Assembly (NCBI GenBank): GCA_016296065.1
Contig: JAEDKA010000075.1
Coordinates: forward strand, 1-11,425
DNA: 11,425 bases
Direction of reading: 5' to 3'
From: Kiritimatiellia bacterium
Lineage (GTDB): Bacteria > Verrucomicrobiota > Kiritimatiellia > RFP12 > UBA1067
In this document: positions 6,190 to 11,425 of the stretch, piece after piece
Numbering within the stretch: the stretch's first letter is position 1
Layout of the letters: each line of letters begins with the position of its first letter
Notes under the pieces: generated by a model
The model's database searches: none
What the model was told of the DNA's origin: nothing
What the model saw: the letters and a program-made list of their open reading frames with translations, nothing else
Made by a program: the position numbers and the translations under genes

Positions 6190-9100
6190 ATGGAAAAGTA
6201 TATTTCATGCCTCGCTGCCGCAGTCGCGGCCATAGTTGCGTTCTCCGCGGACGATATAACGTCCGAGAAATACCCCGACGCCGATACCGTAATCGTCAAC
6301 GACCAGATTGAGACCGTCTACCAGGCGGACGGAACATACGTCACCACGGACGAGGAATGGGTCAAGGCGCTCACCGAGAAGGGCCGGCGCGAGCTCTCGA
6401 CCATATCGCTCGACTACTCGCTCCGCTACGGGAAGGGCGAGATCGTCCTCGTGGAGATCATCGGCGCGGACGGCAAGACGCGCGCAGTCGACTTCGCGAA
6501 GACGCTCAAGGAGGCGACGGACAACTCCGCCTCGTCGATGAACATCTACGATCCGCTCGACAAGACTCTCTCCTGCGCCGTTCCCGGACTAAAGGTTGGC
6601 GAGATGCGCCATGTCATAACGCGCCGCGAGGCGACGAAGAGCCGAGTGAAGGACCAGTGGGCTGACATAGAGCTCTTCGAGTCGACGGACCCGATAGTCC
6701 GCGCGTCCGTGAAGATCGACGGACCCCTGTCGCGTCCGCTCAGGAACATCGCCGTGCGCCATCCGCTCGGCAACATGGAGTCCTCGGTCGTCACCAACGG
6801 GGATCGCGTCGTCTACACCTGGACGGCGAAAGACTCTGCGCAGATGTTCCCCGAGCCGTCGATGCCTCCGTTCTGGACGCAGGGCCAGCACCTGCGCGTC
6901 TCGACCGCGGAGAGCTGGCCGCAGCTGTCGAAGTGGTACTGGGAGCTTTGCCTCCCGCACCTCGAGAAGACGAACGCCGCGATGTCGAACAAGGTCGAGG
7001 AGATTCACCGCTCCGCGAACGACGACCTCCTCAAGGCGATCTACAAGTTCGTGTCGCAGGAGGTTCGCTACATGGGCCTCACGATGGAAGATACATCGCC
7101 TGGCTATGCGCCGCACGACGTGTCGCTCACCTTCGACAACCGATACGGAGTCTGCCGCGACAAGGCCGCGCTTCTCGTCGCGATGCTCAGGATTGCCGGA
7201 TTCGAGGCGTACCCCGTCCTCATCAGCGCTGGCCGCGCGAAGATGGACGAAGAGGTGCCGTCTCCGTTCTTCAACCACGCGATCGTCGCCGCGAAGGTGG
7301 ACGGAGAATACGTGCTTATGGATCCGACGGACGAGTCGAGCCGCGACCTGCTGCCGTCGTACCTGAGCGACTGCTCGTACCTCGTGGCGACGCCGGAGGG
7401 CGATATGCTGCGCACCTCGCCCGTGGTGCCGCCCGAGAAGAACGCCGTTGTGGTGTCCGGAAAGGGACGCCTCGCGAAGGACGGATCGCTTCTCGTCGAG
7501 TATTCGCTTGCCTTCCGCGGACTCAACGACAACGCCTACCGCCGCCATCTCCTTTCGCTGAAGCCGGAAGAGAGGCGCGACTTCTTCGAGAAGGTCGCGA
7601 CGGGCGTCGCGTCCGGTGCGGAGCTTCTGCGCTGCGAGATAAGCCCGAAGGACCTGCAGGACACCGCGTCCGAGCTGAAGGCGGAGATCCTCGTCAAGTT
7701 CCCGGAGGCGATCTTGAAGGGCGAGACGCGCGACGAGATGTCCGTCCCGACGCTCTCCGCCGCGCTCGGCACGGCGAACTGGCTTCTCGAGGGACGCACC
7801 GCGCTCGAGCAGAGGAAGTATCCGCTGAAGCTTTCCTCCACGGCCTCCACCGAGGAGCGACTCGAGATCGACCTCGACGGAGCAGTAGGCGAGACGGTGT
7901 CGCTTCCGGCGGACGAGACGATCGACGGCGGCTATTCGTTCTCGCGCTCCTTCTCCCGCGACGGCGACACGCTTGTCTTCTCGCGCCGCCTTTCTGTCGG
8001 CGCGGTCGAGTTCTCGCCGGAGGAGTATTTGGAGCTTCGCGAGAAGATCAAGCGCGTCGAGAAGGCGGAGCGCGCGAAGCCCGCCTTCGCGAAGAACCGT
8101 CTCGCGAACGCGAACGAGCGCATCGTCTCGCGCACGCTCACCTACGATCTGACGGACAGCTTCTCGTGGGTCTCCACGAACACCGTAGTGAAGGAGATAC
8201 TTACGTACGACGGAAAGAAAAACGCCGCGGAGCTCAAGTTCTCGTACAATCCGACATGGAAGAACGTCGAGCTCGTTTCGGCGTCCGTCTCGAACAGGAA
8301 CGGACAGGTCGTGTTCGCGGGGGAGAAGGAGACGAATGTACTCGACGCGGACTGGGTCGCGTCCGCCCCTCGCTACCCTGCGTCGAAGGAACTCGTCGTG
8401 AATCTCCCGTCCGTCGAAGTCGGGAGCTTTGTCTCCTACACAGTCGTCACGACCGTGACCAACTCGCCGATACCGTTCTACGCGACGTTCTACTTCGACA
8501 CGTTCACGCCGACGGATTTCCTCTCGGTGCGCATCGGCGACTGGAAGCGCGAGGTGGTGAAACCGAAGTTGCTTGCGGACGAGCCGATGCTTCCGCCGGG
8601 CCAGCTCTGGCGCGACCACCGCACCGAATCGCGCGGCGACTTCAAGTCCGCCGCCGAGCGGTACCGCGCGATAGACCCGGAGCCGATAGATCCTTCCGAG
8701 ATACTCGCCGAGGACTTCACCTCTCCGTCGACGAAGGAAAAGCCCTCGGACCTCCTGCGCATCCGCGACTGGATGGCGCGGCACATCCGCCGCGTCGGAC
8801 CCGCGTTCGGCGAAATTCGGCTCGAGGACCATATCGTCGATCCGAAGACCGTCCTGAAGGAGCGGTATGCGACGCGCGTCGGGTACATCCGCACGCTCTG
8901 CGCGCTTCTCAAGGGCGCGGGATACGACGCGGACATCGTCTTCGCGGGCGACACGGCGCAGATGGACATGCTGCTTATTGCGCTGGATCTGTATCGCTGT
9001 CCGAATGTAGCGCGCTTCAAGTACGCGCTCTGCCGTGTCCGAGTGAGGACGGGCGGATTCCTCTGGTGGGGCGGAGAGACGACGACGTATTTCCTCGGTG

Positions 9101-9864
9101 CGGAGAACGAGTACACGCCGCTCGGCGCGACGGCCTTCAACGGCTCGCTGTTCCTTGATCCGCAGATGGGAGACTTCGGTGCCGTCACGGTGCCGGATGT
9201 CGAACTCGGTGCAAAGGAAGAAGAGAAGCTCAACTTCACGGTGCGGGAGAACGGGGCGGTCGATCTCGACTACAACCTCGAGCGCTGGGGGTATGCCGCG
9301 GGGACTTCGAGGAAGCGCTATGCTGAGATGCTGCCGGAACTTCGCTCTCGGCACTTCCAGCAGCTCTTGGGGGCCGTCGCGCAGGCGGCGAGCGCGACGC
9401 GCGAGCTAGAGACGGACACGGAGGGTTATCCGTTTTCGCTTTCGTTCTCCGCCTTCGTGCCGGGCATGGCCGTCGTAGCAGGCGATGCCATCTCCTTGGA
9501 CGTGCCGCAGCTCGCCGAGCGCCTTTTCGCGCTGACGGGGGCGGTGCGGGAGAATCCGGTCGGAGTGGAGGGGGAGGATACCGAGAAGTCCACCACATTT
9601 ACGATTCGGTTCCCCGAGGGCTACGCAGAGATCGAGCACATTCCTGAGTCCTTCAGATTCGATTGGTATGCGGTGAGGGCGCATTCGCGCGTAGAGGACG
9701 GCGCGGCTGTAGTGGAGATCTGCGTCGCGCGCCACGCGCACCGCGCGGAGTGGTATCCGTCCGACCATGCCGCGCTCTTCAGGGAGTGGAACCGCATCGC
9801 GGGCTCGCAGGCGAACTCGACGATCGTCGTCCGCCGCGCGTGCGACTCCACGCGCGTGGACTAA
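6190..9864 (+). CDS. Secreted double DUF3857/transglutaminase-like protein (second half inactive)
   Basis: The 1224-residue product begins with a signal peptide (short charged start, then CLAAAVAAIVAFSA with likely cleavage near residue 20). No other membrane segment is seen, so it should be periplasmic or exported. The first half (about 30-630) has a DUF3857-like beta region, then a transglutaminase-like core with Cys322 in YGVCRDKAALL, His363 in FNHAIV and Asp378 in LMDPTDE, then a beta-rich tail. The second half (about 636-1224) repeats this order, with a DUF3857-like region near 640-810. Its core reads YATRVGYIRTLCALL (from Tyr893) and FKYALCRV, so Arg896 and Tyr945 replace Cys and His, and the Asp is not retained. 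The start at 6190 was chosen because the ATG at 6181 overlaps the -10 box. Such proteins are known in Bacteroidota and PVC bacteria; the substrate is unknown. The last codons abut the repeat array. Confidence 0.82.
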   Translation: MEKYISCLAAAVAAIVAFSADDITSEKYPDADTVIVNDQIETVYQADGTYVTTDEEWVKALTEKGRRELSTISLDYSLRYGKGEIVLVEIIGADGKTRAVDFAKTLKEATDNSASSMNIYDPLDKTLSCAVPGLKVGEMRHVITRREATKSRVKDQWADIELFESTDPIVRASVKIDGPLSRPLRNIAVRHPLGNMESSVVTNGDRVVYTWTAKDSAQMFPEPSMPPFWTQGQHLRVSTAESWPQLSKWYWELCLPHLEKTNAAMSNKVEEIHRSANDDLLKAIYKFVSQEVRYMGLTMEDTSPGYAPHDVSLTFDNRYGVCRDKAALLVAMLRIAGFEAYPVLISAGRAKMDEEVPSPFFNHAIVAAKVDGEYVLMDPTDESSRDLLPSYLSDCSYLVATPEGDMLRTSPVVPPEKNAVVVSGKGRLAKDGSLLVEYSLAFRGLNDNAYRRHLLSLKPEERRDFFEKVATGVASGAELLRCEISPKDLQDTASELKAEILVKFPEAILKGETRDEMSVPTLSAALGTANWLLEGRTALEQRKYPLKLSSTASTEERLEIDLDGAVGETVSLPADETIDGGYSFSRSFSRDGDTLVFSRRLSVGAVEFSPEEYLELREKIKRVEKAERAKPAFAKNRLANANERIVSRTLTYDLTDSFSWVSTNTVVKEILTYDGKKNAAELKFSYNPTWKNVELVSASVSNRNGQVVFAGEKETNVLDADWVASAPRYPASKELVVNLPSVEVGSFVSYTVVTTVTNSPIPFYATFYFDTFTPTDFLSVRIGDWKREVVKPKLLADEPMLPPGQLWRDHRTESRGDFKSAAERYRAIDPEPIDPSEILAEDFTSPSTKEKPSDLLRIRDWMARHIRRVGPAFGEIRLEDHIVDPKTVLKERYATRVGYIRTLCALLKGAGYDADIVFAGDTAQMDMLLIALDLYRCPNVARFKYALCRVRVRTGGFLWWGGETTTYFLGAENEYTPLGATAFNGSLFLDPQMGDFGAVTVPDVELGAKEEEKLNFTVRENGAVDLDYNLERWGYAAGTSRKRYAEMLPELRSRHFQQLLGAVAQAASATRELETDTEGYPFSLSFSAFVPGMAVVAGDAISLDVPQLAERLFALTGAVRENPVGVEGEDTEKSTTFTIRFPEGYAEIEHIPESFRFDWYAVRAHSRVEDGAAVVEICVARHAHRAEWYPSDHAALFREWNRIAGSQANSTIVVRRACDSTRVD

Positions 9865-9884
9865 GGCGACTCCTCGCGAATGAA

Positions 9885-9945
9885 CCAAGGAGATGCGGCG
9901 TCCCGCCGCGTCGGCGTGACGCACCGAGACGGTGCGTCTCCTTGG
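9885..9945. repeat. REPIN unit 1 (61 bp)
   Basis: Standard unit with linker GGCGT and hairpin-2 loop AGA. It is preceded by a spacer-like stretch (9866-9884) that begins right after the upstream stop codon. Confidence 0.85.
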
Positions 9946-9967
9946 GGCGCGATGCCTGTCGGATGAA

Positions 9968-10028
9968 CCAAGGAGATGCGGCGTCCCGCCGCGTCGGCAT
10001 GACGCACCGGGACGGTGCGTCTCCTTGG
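9968..10028. repeat. REPIN unit 2 (61 bp)
   Basis: Standard unit with linker GGCAT and hairpin-2 loop GGA. The spacers on both sides (9946-9967 and 10029-10050) are identical to each other, which suggests a recent tandem duplication of an 83-bp step. Confidence 0.85.
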
Positions 10029-10050
10029 GGCGCGATGCCTGTCGGATGAA

Positions 10051-10111
10051 CCAAGGAGATGCGGCGTCCCGCCGCGTCGGCGTGACGCACCGGGACGGTG
10101 CGTCTCCTTGG
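10051..10111. repeat. REPIN unit 3 (61 bp)
   Basis: Standard unit with linker GGCGT and hairpin-2 loop GGA. The following spacer switches to the GTGGCGGCTCC type. Confidence 0.85.
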
Positions 10112-10133
10112 GTGGCGGCTCCACGCGAATGAA

Positions 10134-10240
10134 CCAAGGAGATGCGGCGTCTCGCCGCGTCGGCATGACGCACCGAGACATATCCCCCGAGCCGAAGGCG
10201 AGCCGCGAAGCGGTGGCTACAGGGGTGTGCGTCTCCTTGG
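10134..10240. repeat. REPIN unit 4 with 46-bp insertion (107 bp)
   Basis: Hairpin 1 has loop TCT. Hairpin 2 is opened after GACGCACCGAGAC by about 46 bp (10180-10225), leaving a 7-bp base stem (GACGCAC/GTGCGTC). The insertion is itself structured: CCCC pairs with GGGG, AGCC with GGCT, and CCGC/GCGG closes a GAA loop at 10203-10213. On the minus strand it reads GTAGCC followed by that hairpin, resembling a classical GTAG-headed REP. Confidence 0.8.
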
Positions 10241-10262
10241 GTGGCGATGCCAGGCGAATGAA

Positions 10263-10369
10263 CCAAGGAGATGCGGCGTCCCGCCGCGTCGGCATGACGC
10301 ACCGAGACATATCCCCCGAGCCGAAGGCGAGCCGCGAAGCGGTGGCTACAGGGGTGTGCGTCTCCATGG
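10263..10369. repeat. REPIN unit 5 with the same 46-bp insertion (107 bp)
   Basis: Same insertion as unit 4 (10309-10354), offset by exactly 129 bp, so units 4 and 5 arose by tandem duplication after the insertion. The right arm is altered to TCCATGG and hairpin-1 loop is TCC. Confidence 0.8.
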
Positions 10370-10391
10370 GTGGCGGCTCCGCGCGGATGAA

Positions 10392-10452
10392 CCAAGGAGA
10401 TGCGGCGTCCCGCCGCGTCGGCATGACGCACCGAGACGGTGCGTCTCCTTGG
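10392..10452. repeat. REPIN unit 6 (61 bp)
   Basis: Standard unit without the insertion; linker GGCAT and hairpin-2 loop AGA. It is the last complete unit before the transposase-bearing one. Confidence 0.85.
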
Positions 10453-10507
10453 GGCGCGATGCCAGGCGAATGAACCAAGGAGATGCGGCGTCCCGCCGCG
10501 TCAACCA

Positions 10508-10522
10508 GAAAATTGATATAAT
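10508..10522 (+). promoter_or_regulatory. Extended -10 promoter of the RAYT gene
   Basis: GAAAATTGATATAAT carries TG at 10514-10515, one base, and a consensus TATAAT at 10517-10522. The ATG follows after 6 nt, which predicts a leaderless mRNA. The -35 position (about 10494-10499) falls in the right arm of REP hairpin 1 and has no TTGACA-like sequence. Confidence 0.75.
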
Positions 10523-10528
10523 ACCTTC

Positions 10529-11155
10529 ATGCAATACCCTCCATTCCTTTCGGCCGTCAGACCAATTGATAAAACAAGTCACAATCTTCCGCACTGGAAC
10601 CAATGCGAAACGTGCGTCTTTGTGACATTTCGACTTGTGGATTCGCTTCCTGAGGACAGGCTCGCGCAATGGGAAGACGAACGCGAAGAATGGTTGAGAT
10701 TCCATCCGAAACCATGGAGCGAGTCGGATGCGGAGGAATATGGGCGCGAGTTTGGTGCTCGCCTCGACGCGTGGCTTGATGCTGGATGCGGCTCCTGTGT
10801 CCTTGCCGAGCGTGAAAACCGAGAAATCGTTTGGGATGCCATCCTGCATTTCGATGGAATGAGGTATGACATCTATTCGTTTGTAGTCATGCCCAACCAT
10901 GTACATGTGCTGTTTTGCCCACGTGCGGGTAATCTGCTGCCAGACATTATGCATACCTGGAAAAGCTATACGTCAAAGGCGATCAATAGGCGAATGAACA
11001 AGACGGGAGGTCTTTGGCAGCACGAGAGCTGGGATCGCCTCGTTCGTGACGCTCGGCATTTTGCACGCGTTGCGAGATACATTTCGCGCAATCCCGGCAA
11101 TTCGGGGATTCCTGTATACTTGAAGCCGGGATACGAGGATTTGCTTTGCGTTTGA
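10529..11155 (+). CDS. REP-associated tyrosine transposase (RAYT, Y1/HUH family)
   Basis: The 208-residue protein belongs to the IS200-like Y1 transposase family that handles single-stranded REP hairpins. The HUH motif is His124-Val-His126 in VVMPNHVHVLF. The likely catalytic tyrosine is Tyr184 in RYISRNP, about 60 residues later, as in IS200/IS605 TnpA. Other RAYT signatures are CVFVTFRL near 29, WKSYTSKAINR (144-154) and GLWQHESWDRLVRD (161-174). Residues about 47-100 (HPKPW, ARLDAWLDAGCGSCVL) match the long-insert RAYT clade I recall from PVC bacteria. The start follows the TATAAT box by 6 nt. Base composition is visibly more AT-rich than in the neighbouring genes, suggesting transfer. All key residues are present, so it may be active. 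The stop is 8 nt before the right REP hairpin. Confidence 0.9.
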   Translation: MQYPPFLSAVRPIDKTSHNLPHWNQCETCVFVTFRLVDSLPEDRLAQWEDEREEWLRFHPKPWSESDAEEYGREFGARLDAWLDAGCGSCVLAERENREIVWDAILHFDGMRYDIYSFVVMPNHVHVLFCPRAGNLLPDIMHTWKSYTSKAINRRMNKTGGLWQHESWDRLVRDARHFARVARYISRNPGNSGIPVYLKPGYEDLLCV

Positions 11156-11213
11156 TTTCACATGACGCACCGAGACGGTGCGTCTCCTTGGGTGGCGGCT
11201 CCACGCGAATGAA

Positions 11214-11274
11214 CCAAGGAGATGCGGCGTCCCGCCGCGTCGTCGTGACGCACCGGGACGGTGCGTCTCCTCGG
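11214..11274. repeat. REPIN unit after the RAYT, first copy (61 bp)
   Basis: Standard unit with linker GTCGT, which is seen only downstream of the RAYT, and hairpin-2 loop GGA. The right arm is altered to TCCTCGG. Confidence 0.85.
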
Positions 11275-11296
11275 AGCGCGATGCCACGCGAATGAA

Positions 11297-11357
11297 CCAA
11301 GGAGATGCGGCGTCCCGCCGCGTCGTCGTGACGCACCGGGACGGTGCGTCTCCTTGG
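11297..11357. repeat. REPIN unit after the RAYT, second copy (61 bp)
   Basis: Standard unit with linker GTCGT and loop GGA. The spacer after it (11358-11379) is identical to the one at 11192-11213. Confidence 0.85.
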
Positions 11358-11379
11358 GTGGCGGCTCCACGCGAATGAA

Positions 11380-11425
11380 CCAAGGAGATGCGGCGTCTCG
11401 CCGCGTCGTCGTGACGCACCGGGAC
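11380..11425. repeat. Partial REPIN unit cut by the window end
   Basis: The first 46 bp of a further unit are present, with hairpin-1 loop TCT and linker GTCGT. The sequence ends inside hairpin 2, so the array continues beyond the window. Confidence 0.8.

Larger units (their letters stand above)
10475..11191 (+). mobile_element. RAYT element: transposase gene between two inverted REPs
   Basis: The left REP (10475-10502, CCAAGGA plus hairpin 1) and the right REP (11164-11191, hairpin 2 plus TCCTTGG) are exactly the two halves of one REPIN unit. The 5-nt linker is replaced by 661 bp (10503-11163) holding the promoter and RAYT gene; the last three linker bases, CAT, are kept at 11161-11163. Removing the extra 656 bp restores the 83-bp period, since the next unit starts at 11214. 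RAYT enzymes are known to act on REP hairpins, so this is the likely autonomous source of the surrounding units. Confidence 0.82.
9866..11425. repeat. Tandem REPIN array with 83-bp period (runs off the window end)
   Basis: The array holds eight complete units, one unit split by the RAYT gene, and one partial unit. A standard unit is 61 bp: CCAAGGA (7), hairpin 1 (21: arms GATGCGGCG/CGCCGCGTC), a 5-nt linker (GGCAT, GGCGT or GTCGT), hairpin 2 (21: arms GACGCACCG/CGGTGCGTC) and TCCTTGG (7). Viewed from each end the unit is a 28-nt REP-like sequence, CCAAGGA plus hairpin, in inverted pairs. That is the REPIN/BIME layout. A 22-bp spacer follows each unit; it is homologous throughout (ending in GAATGAA or GGATGAA), so this is not CRISPR. 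The array starts at the preceding gene's stop codon. Open frames read through it are low-complexity products of the repeats. Confidence 0.9.

Noticed and set aside
6011..6235. 74-codon frame after the azlC-like gene as a missing AzlD
   Set aside because: The translation is not hydrophobic, crosses the terminator-like hairpin and overlaps the next gene's promoter and start.
6589..9354. 921-codon open frame on the minus strand, opposite the transglutaminase-like gene
   Set aside because: It is a shadow frame caused by GC-rich codon use. It is very rich in Arg/Asp/His/Val, has no recognisable domain or ribosome site, and the plus strand has clear family motifs. The same holds for the long minus-strand frames across 1003-5891.
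9865..10500. Arg-rich repeat proteins read through the array on both strands
   Set aside because: The 83-bp period is not a multiple of three, so the same repeat is read in all frames. The products are low-complexity, lack start signals and resemble no family.
9866..11425. CRISPR array
   Set aside because: The repeating unit is 61 bp with strong internal dyads, and the 22-bp 'spacers' are near-identical to each other. No cas gene is in view. CRISPR spacers would be unrelated.
9866..11425. Integron attC cassette array
   Set aside because: There is no cassette gene between the sites, no integrase and no R/L box consensus. The hairpins fit a RAYT/REPIN system instead.
1..11425. tRNA, rRNA or other standard RNA genes
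   Set aside because: Reading by eye, no cloverleaf with a T-loop consensus or conserved rRNA, tmRNA, SRP or RNase P motif was found. A covariance-model scan would be the decisive check.

Overview
The window looks like a chromosomal segment of a moderately GC-rich bacterium. The family mix (a DUF4954 left-handed beta-helix protein, a HisF of the 'VDADGT' clade, a large DUF3857/transglutaminase envelope protein, and a RAYT transposase with a long central insert) fits the PVC superphylum (Kiritimatiellota/Verrucomicrobiota-like) or a neighbouring lineage. This placement is an inference from recalled family resemblance, not a search result.

Layout. Positions 1-351 hold no convincing gene. They contain a long imperfect hairpin (23-61) and a 169-bp segment bounded by 24-bp inverted repeats (71-239). 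Positions 376-6005 are a tightly spaced, same-strand cluster that is probably one operon: hisH, hisF, a DUF4954 gene, guaA and an azlC-like gene. Gaps are 45, 37 and 26 bp, followed by a 4-bp ATGA overlap. The logic is readable. HisH and HisF form imidazole glycerol phosphate synthase, which also releases AICAR into the purine pathway; GuaA makes GMP at the end of that pathway. HisH and GuaA both draw ammonia from glutamine. The DUF4954 and AzlC-like products have no assigned role here.

Positions 6006-6189 contain a terminator-like hairpin and then a promoter. Positions 6190-9864 encode a 1224-residue secreted protein made of two DUF3857/transglutaminase-like halves. The first half keeps the Cys-His-Asp triad and the second has lost it.

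From the stop codon of that gene to the window end (about 9866-11425) runs a tandem array of REPIN-like elements. Each 61-bp unit is two inverted 28-nt REP-like hairpins on either side of a 5-nt linker, and units are separated by a homologous 22-bp spacer (83-bp period). Two units carry a 46-bp insertion. In one unit the 5-nt linker is replaced by 661 bp carrying a complete RAYT (REP-associated tyrosine transposase) gene, so the transposase lies between the two inverted REPs. This reads as the autonomous element embedded among its non-autonomous derivatives, and the array continues past the window end.

The three genes that appear to start their own transcripts (hisH, the transglutaminase-like gene and the RAYT) share an extended -10 promoter (GAAAAT, then TG, one base, and TAWAAT). 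It lies only 6-10 nt before the ATG, implying leaderless or nearly leaderless mRNAs. The first two share a 14-bp identical promoter core.
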